A DNA stretch of 64,000 bases. Source: UBA6220 sp041651335 (GTDB lineage Bacteria > Patescibacteriota > Minisyncoccia > Minisyncoccales > Minisyncoccaceae). Where the stretch lies: positions 1 to 64,000 of the forward strand of contig JBAZJL010000001.1 in the NCBI GenBank assembly GCA_041651335.1, read 5' to 3'. The notes beneath the pieces are model-generated. The model was given only the letters and a program-made list of their open reading frames with translations, was not told where the DNA came from and searched no databases. The position numbers and the translations under genes were made by a program. Position 1 is the stretch's first letter. The number at the start of each line of letters is the position of its first letter. Shown one piece after another: positions 32,360 to 41,178 of this stretch.

Positions 32360-32800
32360 AACATTAATCTTGAATTAATCAAGATAAAAATATTATCTAA
32401 CCCCAAACCCTATCCAGGGCTCGAACCAAGGAAGGGGTCGGGAAACCTGGGTTTCCCGTATCGGAAAGTATTGAAAACCGAGGGTTTTCAAAAGTTTTGA
32501 CATTGTCAAAACGCGTGAGACGCCCGGTCGGGTCCGCCAAACATTAATTTTGAAATAATCAAGACAAAAAACATTGTCTAGCTACAAACCCTATCCAGGG
32601 CTCGAACCAAGGAAAGGGTCGGGAAACCTGGGCTTCCCGTATCGGAAAGTATTGAAAACCGAGGATTTTCAAAAGTTTTGACATTGTCAAAACGCGTGAG
32701 ACGCCCGGTCGGGTCCGCCAAACATTAATCTTGAAATAATCAAGATAAAAAACATTGTTTAGCTACAAACCCTATCCAGGGCTCGAACCAAAAAAGGTTT
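32343..32800 (+). repeat. 2.5 tandem copies of a 180-bp unit carrying the tRNA-Asp 3' end
   Basis: Units: 32343-32522 (180 bp), 32523-32703 (181 bp) and a partial unit 32704-32800; the full ones are about 95% identical. Each begins CCCGGTCGGGTCCGCCA plus AACATTAAT. The first copy of this is the tRNA-Asp end itself. Each full unit then has an ATCTTGA/TCAAGAT-type stem, CGGGAAACC TG GGTTTCCCG, GAAAACC/GGTTTTC and GTTTTGAC ATT GTCAAAAC hairpins, and ends GCGTGAGACG. No reading frame fills the unit. It also explains the 500-bp gap before 32871. It could be tandem insertions of a tiny element at the tRNA end or a repeated structured RNA. Confidence 0.9.
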
Positions 32801-32833
32801 ATTTTTTAAATTATTGAGTCAAGATTTATTTAT

Positions 32834-32862
32834 TTGCTTAATATTTATGATTAGCATATAAT
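32834..32862 (+). promoter_or_regulatory. Leaderless-type promoter of the exonuclease gene
   Basis: TTGCTT (32834-32839), 17 bp, TATAAT (32857-32862), ATG at 32871, 8 nt beyond. Confidence 0.6.
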
Positions 32863-32870
32863 TTAGCAAT

Positions 32871-33449
32871 ATGTATTTATTTTTTGACACAGAAACTACT
32901 GGCCTGCCTTTACGCTGGAGCGCCCCTCTGGAAGATTTTGATAATTGGCCCAGAATGGTTCAAATTGCTTGGATTTATTTTGACGAAAAGGGAAAAGAAA
33001 TAGCTGCAAAAGACTATATTATTAAGCCTAATAATTTTTCTATCCCAGTTGAAGCAGCCAAACTACACGGCATTACTACAAAAATCGCTCAAACTAAAGG
33101 CATTGATTTAGTTTTGGTTTTAAAAGAATTTAAAAAAATTATCAATGATTCCTGTTTTCTTGTAGGGCATAATCTTGGATTTGATGAAAAAATCGTAAGC
33201 ACAGAATTTTTAAGGTGCGGTTTAGAAAATAATTTGAAAAATAAAAATAAAATCTGCACCATGCAGGCTTCAACTGAATTTTGCGGAATTGCTAATCAAT
33301 ACGGCTACAAATGGCCAAAACTTTCAGAATTGCATTATAAACTTTTTGAAACTGATTTTTGCGAAGCTCATAATGCTCGGGCAGACATCGAAGCCACGGC
33401 CAAATGTTTTTGGGAAATGAAAAAAAGGGGAATAATTCATTTTTCCTAA
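32871..33449 (+). CDS. 3'-5' exonuclease, DnaQ/epsilon-like (DEDDh)
   Basis: 192 residues. Exo I FFDTETTGLP, exo II LVGHNLGFDEKI, and exo III EAHNARADIEATAKCF, giving the D-E-D-D-H set. It is a stand-alone exonuclease domain without polymerase; it could be the proofreading subunit for the DnaE encoded at 49893, or a DNA/RNA trimming enzyme. Located between the tRNA repeat and ndk. Confidence 0.9.
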   Translation: MYLFFDTETTGLPLRWSAPLEDFDNWPRMVQIAWIYFDEKGKEIAAKDYIIKPNNFSIPVEAAKLHGITTKIAQTKGIDLVLVLKEFKKIINDSCFLVGHNLGFDEKIVSTEFLRCGLENNLKNKNKICTMQASTEFCGIANQYGYKWPKLSELHYKLFETDFCEAHNARADIEATAKCFWEMKKRGIIHFS

Positions 33450-33528
33450 AAAATAATTTTTCTTGTAATTCTTTTCTAATTAAGATATAATTTTTTTAAA
33501 ATATAAATTAATTTAATAAATAAAAAAT

Positions 33529-34131
33529 ATGATTAATATCAAAAAAGAAAGGACGTTTGTTATTATTAAACCAGACGGGGTGCAAAGATCTTTAATTGGC
33601 GACATAATTCATCGAGTTGAAAGAACTGGTCTAAAATTAGTGGCTATGAAAATGGCTTTTGCCACTGAAGATCAATGCTGGAAGCATTACAACAAAGACG
33701 ATGCCTGGTATGAAGCCAAGGGGCAAATTACAATTAAAAATAGAGAAGCCTTGGGTTTAGCAATTGAAAAGCCGGCTATTGAATACGGTAAAGATATTAT
33801 GAGGGGAAATGTAAGTTTTATGACAGCCGGGCCATTGGTGCAAATGGTTTGGGAAGGAAATAAAGCCGTGGGTATTGTTAAAAAAATCGTTGGCGGAACC
33901 GAACCATTAACTTCCGACGTTGGAACCATTAGGGGAGATTTAACTGTTGATTCTTATGAGCTTGCCAATATGGATGGCCGAGCCGTACGCAACCTAATTC
34001 ATTGCTCTGATCAAACCGAAGAAGCAGAGCGAGAAATAAAAATATGGTTTACCGAAGAAGAACAATTAAAATATCGCCTGGTAAACGAAGAAATTCTTTA
34101 TGATGTTAACTTGGATAATTTAAAAGATTAA
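33529..34131 (+). CDS. ndk: Nucleoside diphosphate kinase
   Basis: 200 residues, longer than the usual 140-150. It starts RTFVIIKPDGVQRSLIGDII. The active-site region is NLIHCSDQTEEAEREIKIWF; the phospho-acceptor His is kept, with Cys replacing the usual Gly/Ala. The extra length comes from an insert around residues 45-75 (WYEAKGQITIKNREALG) and a C-terminal tail of about 20 residues. It equilibrates NTP and dNTP pools. A bidirectional terminator follows. Confidence 0.93.
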   Translation: MINIKKERTFVIIKPDGVQRSLIGDIIHRVERTGLKLVAMKMAFATEDQCWKHYNKDDAWYEAKGQITIKNREALGLAIEKPAIEYGKDIMRGNVSFMTAGPLVQMVWEGNKAVGIVKKIVGGTEPLTSDVGTIRGDLTVDSYELANMDGRAVRNLIHCSDQTEEAEREIKIWFTEEEQLKYRLVNEEILYDVNLDNLKD

Positions 34132-34132
34132 A

Positions 34133-34161
34133 TAAAAAAAGCGCCTATTCGGGCGTTTTTT
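34133..34161. terminator. Bidirectional terminator between ndk and the DedA gene
   Basis: AGCGCC TATTC GGGCGT flanked by A7 on the left and T7 on the right. Confidence 0.85.
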
Positions 34162-34774
34162 TGTTGTTTTGAAAGTATTCTTTTAAAAATTGAGAAATCG
34201 GTGGAATAAGCGAAATAAAAATTATGGAAAAAATAATCAAGGTTAAATATTTTTCAGTTTCTGGAAAAATTTTTGGCAGAAAATAGCCCGCCAAAGTAAC
34301 ACCCAAAGACCAAATAAATCCTCCAAAAATATTAAAAACCAAGAATTTTTTATAATCCATTTTTCCAATTCCTGCTACAATTGGGGCAAAAGTTCTGATA
34401 ATGGGAATAAACCTAGCCAAAACAATTGTCATGGCTCCATATTTTTCATAAAAATTTTGCGCTTTGATTAGATTTTTTTTATGAAACAAAAGAGAGTCTT
34501 GTTTCTTAAAAATCATTGGTCCGGTTTTATTTCCAAACGCATAGCCAACGCTATCTCCTAAGACAGCAAATAAAAAAATACCGCCAGCCATTAGCCAAAC
34601 ATTAAAAAAACCCTGAGAAGCCAAAAAGCCGGAGATAAAAAGCAAACTGTCTCCTGGTAAAAAAAATCCAATCAATAATCCAGTTTCGGAAAAAATAATA
34701 GCCCAAACCCCAAGATATCCAGTTAGTTTTATTAAAGAAGTAATCGATTCACTAGTAAAAAAATCAAGAATCAT
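34145..34774 (-). CDS. DedA-family (SNARE-associated) membrane protein
   Basis: 209 residues, typical length. Re-entrant motif FSETGLLIGFFLPGDSLLFISGF, then GDSVGYAFGNKTG, and the conserved ARFIPIIRTFAPIVAG. Members are membrane transporters or lipid flippases implicated in undecaprenyl phosphate recycling. Its job near wall genes would fit that, by family knowledge. Its stop codon lies within the shared terminator. Confidence 0.92.
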   Translation of the reverse strand: MILDFFTSESITSLIKLTGYLGVWAIIFSETGLLIGFFLPGDSLLFISGFLASQGFFNVWLMAGGIFLFAVLGDSVGYAFGNKTGPMIFKKQDSLLFHKKNLIKAQNFYEKYGAMTIVLARFIPIIRTFAPIVAGIGKMDYKKFLVFNIFGGFIWSLGVTLAGYFLPKIFPETEKYLTLIIFSIIFISLIPPISQFLKEYFQNNKKTPE

Positions 34775-34834
34775 AATGTTTAGATTTTATCATATATAGC
34801 GCTGAATCGCAATTAAAAATTAACAAGAAAAGAT

Positions 34835-34890
34835 TTGCTATTTATTATTTTTTAAGGTAAAATGGGTTATAATCTTAGGGATTATTTTTT
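34835..34890 (+). promoter_or_regulatory. pheS promoter and leader hairpin
   Basis: TTGCTA (34835-34840), 17 bp, TAAAAT (34858-34863). A short ATAATC TTAGG GATTAT hairpin (34869-34885) with five T's lies before the ATG at 34893. It could act as an attenuator; no leader peptide is seen. Confidence 0.4.
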
Positions 34891-34892
34891 GT

Positions 34893-35915
34893 ATGAATTT
34901 TGAAGAATTAAAAGATATTATTAAAAATGATCTGGAAAAAATACAAGACTCAAGCCAATTGAGGGAGTTTTCCTCTGTTTATTTAGGCAAAAAGGGGAAA
35001 ATCAGAAATCTTTTTTTGGAACTAAAAGATATTTCTTTGGAACAAAGAAAATCTTTAGGAAAAGAGATTAACGAATTTGCCGCCCTAATTCAAACCGAAG
35101 CCCAAAACCTGGAAAAAACCCTAAAAGAAAAAGAGCAAGAACGCAAACAAAAACTAAATAAATTAGATCTTGATTTCCCGGGTGAAAAAATCGAAACCGG
35201 TCATTTACATCCCTTAAGCACAATCAGAAGAGAAATTGAACAAATTTTTCAATTAATGGGTTTTGCTGTAGTTGAAGGTCCAGAAATAGAAGATGAGTGG
35301 CATAATTTTGATTCTTTGAATATTCCCGAGGGTCATCCTGCTCGCGATGCTTTATCTTTAGGGAAAACATTATACTTAGAGACCAATGAAATACTAAGAA
35401 GCCATACTTCCGCAGCGCAAACTAGATTTATGAAACAAATAAATCCTCCAATCAGAATTGTAATTCCCGGCCGAACTTATCGTTCTGACAAGGTAGATGC
35501 TTCCCATGAAGTTAATTTTTATCAAATCGAGGGATTAATGATTGATGAAAATGTTTCAGTAGCTAATCTTAAAGCAATTTTACAAAGATTTTTAAAAGAA
35601 TTTTTCCGAGAAGATGTAAAAATCAGACTAAGACCAAGTTATTTTCCTTTTACCGAGCCAAGTTTTGAAATAGATATGAGTTGTGCTGTTTGCAATGGCC
35701 GAGGTTGTGGAGCGTGTAAAAAATCCGGCTGGGTAGAAATTCTTGGGGGCGGAATTGTTCATCCCAAAGTAATAGAAAACGGGGGATTAAATCCAAACAA
35801 ATACAAGGGATTGGCTTTTGGAATGTCTATCGACCGTTTAACAATGATGAAATACAAAATTAATGATATTCGCTGGTTTCATAGTGGAAATCTTAAATTT
35901 TTAAAACAGTTTTAA
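34893..35915 (+). CDS. pheS: Phenylalanyl-tRNA synthetase alpha subunit
   Basis: 340 residues. N-terminal coiled coil (about 1-90), then the class II core: HPLSTIRREIEQIF, VVEGPEIEDEWHNFDSLN, LRSHTSAAQTRFM, and motif 3 GLAFGMSIDRLTMMKY. A CAVCNGRGCGACKKSGW segment with four cysteines near 260 resembles a zinc knuckle. It charges tRNA-Phe as an alpha2beta2 enzyme. pheT follows after 5 bp. Confidence 0.95.
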   Translation: MNFEELKDIIKNDLEKIQDSSQLREFSSVYLGKKGKIRNLFLELKDISLEQRKSLGKEINEFAALIQTEAQNLEKTLKEKEQERKQKLNKLDLDFPGEKIETGHLHPLSTIRREIEQIFQLMGFAVVEGPEIEDEWHNFDSLNIPEGHPARDALSLGKTLYLETNEILRSHTSAAQTRFMKQINPPIRIVIPGRTYRSDKVDASHEVNFYQIEGLMIDENVSVANLKAILQRFLKEFFREDVKIRLRPSYFPFTEPSFEIDMSCAVCNGRGCGACKKSGWVEILGGGIVHPKVIENGGLNPNKYKGLAFGMSIDRLTMMKYKINDIRWFHSGNLKFLKQF

Positions 35916-35920
35916 AAAAA

Positions 35921-37960
35921 ATGAACGTATCTTATAATTGGCTAAAAACTTTTTTTGCAAAACCATTGCCCCAGCCCCAGAAACTGGCCGATATTTTAAC
36001 TTTGCATAGTTTTGAAAACGAATCTTTAATTAAAAAAGATAATGATTATATTCTTGGCCTTGATGTTTTGCCAGATCGCGCTGGTGATTGTTTAAGCCAC
36101 TTAGGAATTGCTCAGGAGTGTTCCGCAATTTTAAATTTAAAATTATCAGAACCAAAAATTATAATCAAAGAAGAGAAAAAAATAAAAGCCAAAGATCTTC
36201 TTCAAGTAGAAATAAAAAATAAAAAAGACTGTCGTCGCTATACGGCCAGAGTTTTGCTTGATGTAAAAATAAAACCTTCGCCAAAGTGGATCCAAGAAAA
36301 ATTAATTGCTTGTGGATTATCACCGATCAATAATGTTGTTGATGCCACAAACTATGTAATGCTTGAAATGGGCCAGCCCTTGCACGCTTTTGATTATGAA
36401 AATATTTCCCACAAAAAAATAATCGTTAGAAGAGCAACAGCAAAAGAAAAATTAGTTTCTTTGTCTGGATTAGAATATAAATTAAACGAGGAAATTCTTG
36501 TTATTGCCGATGCCAGCAAACCATTGGCTTTGGCTGGAATCAAGGGCGGGCAAAACGCAGAAATTAATCAAAACACTAAAACAATTGTTTTGGAATCTGC
36601 AAATTTTAATCCTAAATTAATCAGCCAAACAGCTCGAAAAATAAATTTAAGAACCGATGCTTCTATCCGTTTTGAGCAAAACCTTGATCCAAACCTTACA
36701 CAAAAAGCAATTAATCGCGTTGCAATGCTAATCCAAGAATCCAGTCAAGCAAAAATTGCCCAAGGAATAATCGATATCTATCCAGAAAAAACATTACCTA
36801 AAAAAATAACGCTTGATTTTGAAAAATTAAATAATGTTTTAGGTCTTGAAATTCAGCCAAGCCAGGCAATCGCAATCTTAAAATCTTTAAATATCAAAAT
36901 ATTACAAAAAACCATTAAAAAGCTAATAGTCGAAATTCCTACTTTTCGCCAAGATATTTTAATTGCAGAAAACCTAATCGAAGAAATTGGCCGAATTAAT
37001 GGCTATGAAAAAATAACCCCAAAACTTCCTTGCGACTTTCTTGCGCCTGTTAAAAGAAATAACGATCTTTTCTGGCAGAATCAGGCAAAAGATGTTTTAA
37101 AAGAGCTGGGCTATGTTGAAATTTATAACTATTCGTTTATTTCGGAAAAAGAAAAAGATATTTTTCAGGCTCAGGCTGGAAAAATAAAAAATCCAGTAAG
37201 CTCTGATTTTGAATATCTCCGCCCAAGCCTAGTTTTCCAATTATTGGCCAATGCCAAAGAAAATTTAAAAACATTTAAACAATTTAAAATATTTGAATTA
37301 AATAAAGTATTTTTAAAAGAAAAAAATAAAATCAAAGAAATCCGCAAAATAACCGGGCTGATTATTAACGCTGAAGAAAATCCACAAGTTATTTTTTCAA
37401 AAGTGCGCGGCGAAATAAATTATTTATTAAATAAGCTTGGCTGTGATAAGATTAATTATCTCAAAGATTCAAATGAAATTTTTTGGGATAAACAAAATAC
37501 GCTTTCTTTGGTTTCTAAAAACAAAAATCTTGGATTTTTTGGCCAAATCTCTCCGGAATTTGCGGAAAATTTTGGAATAAAAGAAAAAATTTTTGTTTTT
37601 GATTTTGATTTTGAAAAATTACAATCCTGCTGTTCCGAAGAAAAAACTTTTGAACCAATTTCTTTTCATCCGCCCGCTCTTCGCGATATTTCCGGACTAC
37701 TTAATGAAAATATCAGCTTAAAAGAAATTGTCGAATCGCTCTCGCAATCCATTAAAGAAATCGAAAAGCCAAGCTTAAAAATTAAAACCGAAATAGCTGA
37801 TATTTACAAAAACAAATCATTAATCAATAAAAAAAGCGTTACCATTAATATCAAACTTCAACATTTAGAAAAAACTCTTTCTTCAGAAGAAATAAACAAA
37901 GTTGTTAATCATATAATTAAAAACCTTTCCCAAAAATTAGGCTGGGAAGAAAGAAAATAA
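35921..37960 (+). CDS. pheT: Phenylalanyl-tRNA synthetase beta subunit (no N-terminal tRNA-binding domain)
   Basis: 679 residues; typical bacterial PheT is about 790-800. It goes from MNVSYNWLKTFF straight into LGLDVLPDRAGDCLSHLGIA, so the EMAP/Trbp111-like domain is missing. B3/B4 (ATNYVMLEMGQPLHAFD), B5, the catalytic-like core and the C-terminal FDX-ACB domain (SFHPPALRDISGLL to the end) are present. It binds and edits with PheS. Confidence 0.95.
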   Translation: MNVSYNWLKTFFAKPLPQPQKLADILTLHSFENESLIKKDNDYILGLDVLPDRAGDCLSHLGIAQECSAILNLKLSEPKIIIKEEKKIKAKDLLQVEIKNKKDCRRYTARVLLDVKIKPSPKWIQEKLIACGLSPINNVVDATNYVMLEMGQPLHAFDYENISHKKIIVRRATAKEKLVSLSGLEYKLNEEILVIADASKPLALAGIKGGQNAEINQNTKTIVLESANFNPKLISQTARKINLRTDASIRFEQNLDPNLTQKAINRVAMLIQESSQAKIAQGIIDIYPEKTLPKKITLDFEKLNNVLGLEIQPSQAIAILKSLNIKILQKTIKKLIVEIPTFRQDILIAENLIEEIGRINGYEKITPKLPCDFLAPVKRNNDLFWQNQAKDVLKELGYVEIYNYSFISEKEKDIFQAQAGKIKNPVSSDFEYLRPSLVFQLLANAKENLKTFKQFKIFELNKVFLKEKNKIKEIRKITGLIINAEENPQVIFSKVRGEINYLLNKLGCDKINYLKDSNEIFWDKQNTLSLVSKNKNLGFFGQISPEFAENFGIKEKIFVFDFDFEKLQSCCSEEKTFEPISFHPPALRDISGLLNENISLKEIVESLSQSIKEIEKPSLKIKTEIADIYKNKSLINKKSVTINIKLQHLEKTLSSEEINKVVNHIIKNLSQKLGWEERK

Positions 37961-37982
37961 TTTAATCCCTAATAGAAAAAAT

Positions 37983-39905
37983 ATGGCAAAAGAAAAAAAA
38001 CAATCGTATAGCGCAAAAGATATTTATGTTTTAGAAGGATTGGATCCAGTTCGAAAAAGGCCGGGGATGTATATCGGTTCCACGGGAACCCAAGGATTAC
38101 ATCACTTGATTTATGAAGTAGTCGACAATTCTTTAGACGAGGCTTTAGGTGGCTATTGCGATAAAATAGAATTATTTTTACTTCCCGATAATTATGTAAA
38201 AATTACAGATAATGGAAGAGGTATTCCGGTTGATACCCATGAAAAAACTAAGAAATCAGCCCTGGAAACAATTATGACCACCTTGCATGCTGGAGGAAAA
38301 TTTGGAGGCGATGCTTATAAAATATCTGGTGGATTGCATGGTGTGGGCGTTTCTGTAGTTTGTGCTTTATCAATTGATATGCGTGCCGAAGTTTGCCGAG
38401 ACGGGCACAAATATATGCAAGAATATAAACAAGGCAAGCCCAAAGCAGCAGTAAAAAAAATAGGCGATTGTCGACAAGCTGGAACAACTATTATCTTTAA
38501 ACCAGATAAAGAAATTTTTAGCGAAATCGATTTTGATCCAAAAAAAATCTTAAGCCACCTTCGTCAACAAGCCTATCTAACCAAAGGGGTCAAGGTTGAT
38601 TTTTATGACCAAAGAATAGAAGGCGCTCATTCAGAATATCATTTTTACTTTGAGGGCGGAATAAAATCATATTTAAAATATTTATCTCGAAACTGCGAGC
38701 CGATTCATCAAAATCCCTTTTATGCTATTGCCGAAAAAGACAATATTTTAATTGAATCTGCTTTTTTGTATACCGATGAATATGAAATCTGTGAAGAAAG
38801 CTTTACCAATAATATTTTTACCATTGAAGGCGGAACCCATTTAACCGGATTTCGATCTGCTCTAACCAGGCTAATCAATGAATATGCTCGAAAAAATAGT
38901 TTTCTTAAAGAATCTGAGCCTAATTTAACAGGAGATGATATTCGTGAAGGATTAACAGCTGTTGTTTCTGTAAAAATTAGAGAGCCACAATTTGAAGGAC
39001 AAACTAAAACAAAATTAGGAAACCCCGAAGCCAGACCAGCAACCGAAGCAGTAGTGGCTGATGCTTTAGCTGATTATTTGGAAAAATTTCCGCAAGACAT
39101 GAAAACCATAATCGAAAAAGCAGTTTTGTCTTATAAGGCTAGAAAAGCAGCCAAAGCAGCCAAAGAAACTGTGCTTCGTAAGGGCGTATTAGAAGGATTG
39201 TCTTTGCCTGGAAAATTAGCTGATTGCACTAGTCGAAATCCCGAAGAATCAGAAATATATATTGTGGAAGGAGAATCTGCCGGAGGCAGCAGTCGTCAGG
39301 CTCGTAATCGAAGATTTCAAGCAATCTTGCCCTTAAAAGGAAAAATATTAAACGTAGAAAGGGTTAGGTTGGATAAAATGCTATCTTCAGACGAAGTAAA
39401 AGCTTTGATTATTGCTCTGGGCACAGCTATTGCCGATGATTTTAATTTGGAAAAACTGCGCTATCAAAGAATTATTATTATGTGTGATGCGGATAGCGAT
39501 GGAAATCATATTCGCACCCTGCTAATGACTTTGTTCTTCCGCCACTTTAAGCCATTGCTTGAAAAAGGATATATTTACTTGGCTCAACCGCCTCTTTATA
39601 AAATTACTGCTGGAAAAGAATTCCATTATGCTTATTCAGATGATGAAAAGGAAAAAATCTTAACTAGCTTAAAAGACAATCGAGGAAAAGCAAGTATTCA
39701 AAGATATAAAGGTTTGGGAGAAATGAATCCAGAACAGCTTTGGGAAACCACTATGGATCCAGCTAACCGAGTTTTGTTAAGAGTAACTATTGATGATGCA
39801 ATTGAAGCGGATAAAACTTTTGATATGCTAATGGGAAAAGAGGTTTTACCCAGAAAAAGATTTATCCAGGCTTCAGCTAAGCATGTGAAAAATCTGGATA
39901 TTTAA
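37983..39905 (+). CDS. gyrB: DNA gyrase subunit B
   Basis: 640 residues, the short GyrB/ParE size. GHKL ATPase: YEVVDNSLDEAL, ITDNGRGIPVD, GGLHGVGVSVV. The TOPRIM part has EIYIVEGESAGGSSRQARNR and DADSDGNHIRTLL, and the C-terminal tail has IQRYKGLGEMNPEQLWETTM. Introduces or removes supercoils with GyrA, which is not in this window. ParE is a less likely alternative. Confidence 0.92.
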   Translation: MAKEKKQSYSAKDIYVLEGLDPVRKRPGMYIGSTGTQGLHHLIYEVVDNSLDEALGGYCDKIELFLLPDNYVKITDNGRGIPVDTHEKTKKSALETIMTTLHAGGKFGGDAYKISGGLHGVGVSVVCALSIDMRAEVCRDGHKYMQEYKQGKPKAAVKKIGDCRQAGTTIIFKPDKEIFSEIDFDPKKILSHLRQQAYLTKGVKVDFYDQRIEGAHSEYHFYFEGGIKSYLKYLSRNCEPIHQNPFYAIAEKDNILIESAFLYTDEYEICEESFTNNIFTIEGGTHLTGFRSALTRLINEYARKNSFLKESEPNLTGDDIREGLTAVVSVKIREPQFEGQTKTKLGNPEARPATEAVVADALADYLEKFPQDMKTIIEKAVLSYKARKAAKAAKETVLRKGVLEGLSLPGKLADCTSRNPEESEIYIVEGESAGGSSRQARNRRFQAILPLKGKILNVERVRLDKMLSSDEVKALIIALGTAIADDFNLEKLRYQRIIIMCDADSDGNHIRTLLMTLFFRHFKPLLEKGYIYLAQPPLYKITAGKEFHYAYSDDEKEKILTSLKDNRGKASIQRYKGLGEMNPEQLWETTMDPANRVLLRVTIDDAIEADKTFDMLMGKEVLPRKRFIQASAKHVKNLDI

Positions 39906-39929
39906 GCGTTTTTCAAAACGCATAAAAAA

Positions 39930-39958
39930 TTGACTTTTTATCGTTATTTTGTTATTCT
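39930..39958 (+). promoter_or_regulatory. Leaderless-type promoter of secE-nusG-rplK
   Basis: TTGACT (39930-39935), 17 bp, TATTCT (39953-39958), ATG at 39965, 6 nt beyond. Confidence 0.65.
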
Positions 39959-39964
39959 ACAACC

Positions 39965-40162
39965 ATGAAATCGCAAAACCCAATAATTAATTTTTTCAGA
40001 GAAGTGGGGATGGAAATTAAAAAAATAACTTGGCCCACCAGACAAGAAGCAGTCAAATATACTTTTACGGTTGTTGTGATTACCTTAATTGTGGCTTTGA
40101 TTTTAGGGCTTTTTGATTTTGGCTTTCAACAGCTTTTGGAAAAATTTGTATTTAAAAAATAG
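39965..40162 (+). CDS. secE: Preprotein translocase subunit SecE
   Basis: 65 residues, the small single-span form. FFREVGMEIKKITWPTRQEA is the family signature, then one transmembrane helix (about 36-55). It clamps SecY in the protein-conducting channel. Operon with nusG (7 bp) and rplK (7 bp), a widely conserved order. Confidence 0.93.
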   Translation: MKSQNPIINFFREVGMEIKKITWPTRQEAVKYTFTVVVITLIVALILGLFDFGFQQLLEKFVFKK

Positions 40163-40169
40163 TTAAAAT

Positions 40170-40718
40170 ATGTCAAAACAGCAAACTTCAACAGAAAAAA
40201 GATGGTATGTTCTGCATACTTATTCAGGATATGAAGACGCCGTGGCAAAAAACTTGAAACAAAGAGTTGAGTCTTTGGGCATGGAAGACAAAATTTTTAA
40301 TGTTGTTGTGCCAAAAGAAAAAAAGATTAAAATCAGAAACGGGAAAAAAAGAACCATTGAAGAAAAAATATATCCCGGATATGTTTTAGTGGAAATGATT
40401 GTAACCGATGACTCTTGGTATGTGGTTAGAAACACGCCAAATGTTACGGGGTTTGTCGGTTCCGGTACTATTCCTTTGCCTGTTTCTCCAACTGAAATAG
40501 ATTCTTTGAAAAAAAGAATGGTTGAAGAAGAGCCAAAATATAATGTTGACTTTATCGAAGGAGATTTAGTCACCATTACTGACGGCCCCTTTAAAGATTC
40601 CGAGGGCAAGGTCTTTGGAGTAGATGGAGAAAAAGGAAAAGTAAAAATAATGATTAATATGTTCGGCCGAGATACTCCGCTAGAACTTGATTCGCTTCAA
40701 ATTAAAAAGATAGGATAA
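40170..40718 (+). CDS. nusG: Transcription termination/antitermination protein NusG
   Basis: 182 residues. NGN domain from RWYVLHTYSGYEDAVAKNL to NTPNVTGFVG, and the KOW domain GDLVTITDGPFKDSEGKVFG near the C terminus. It links RNA polymerase to Rho or the ribosome. Confidence 0.95.
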   Translation: MSKQQTSTEKRWYVLHTYSGYEDAVAKNLKQRVESLGMEDKIFNVVVPKEKKIKIRNGKKRTIEEKIYPGYVLVEMIVTDDSWYVVRNTPNVTGFVGSGTIPLPVSPTEIDSLKKRMVEEEPKYNVDFIEGDLVTITDGPFKDSEGKVFGVDGEKGKVKIMINMFGRDTPLELDSLQIKKIG

Positions 40719-40725
40719 AAAAATT

Positions 40726-41151
40726 ATGGCAAAAGAAATCAAAGCAATAATAAAACTTCATATTCAAGCTGGAAAAGCAAACCCAGCCCCTCCTGTTGGT
40801 CCGGCTTTGGCCTCACAACAGGTAAACATCGCAGAGTTCTGTAAAGCTTTCAATGATGCTACCAAAGACTTGGGTGATTTTAAAATACCCGTAGACATTA
40901 CTGTTTACACTGATAAATCATACAAATTTAAACTTCACCAGCCTCCGGCTGCCCAGCTTATTAAAAAAGCTATTGGTTTGGAAAAAGGATCGGGCACTCC
41001 AAACAAGAAAAAAGTAGGAAAAATTACAACTGCTCAACTACAAGAAATCGCCAAACAAAAAATGACTGATTTAAACACTGATAATATGGAGGCGGCTTTA
41101 AAAATATTATCTGGCACAGCCAGATCATTGGGCATTGATGTTGTTGATTAA
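40726..41151 (+). CDS. rplK: 50S ribosomal protein L11
   Basis: 141 residues. N-terminal IKLHIQAGKANPAPPVGPALASQQ and the C-terminal rRNA-binding domain with IAKQKMTDLNTDNMEAAL and ILSGTARSLGIDV. Binds the GTPase centre of 23S rRNA. The usual next gene rplA (L1) is absent here; dcd follows instead. Confidence 0.95.
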   Translation: MAKEIKAIIKLHIQAGKANPAPPVGPALASQQVNIAEFCKAFNDATKDLGDFKIPVDITVYTDKSYKFKLHQPPAAQLIKKAIGLEKGSGTPNKKKVGKITTAQLQEIAKQKMTDLNTDNMEAALKILSGTARSLGIDVVD

Positions 41152-41178
41152 TTTTTATAATAAATAAATTTTATTAAC

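Noticed and set aside
32343..32800. CRISPR array
   Set aside because: Units are 180 bp, almost identical over their whole length, with no unique spacers and no cas genes nearby.
40220..40609. 129-codon minus-strand frame opposite nusG
   Set aside because: Shadow of nusG; composition follows the sense strand.
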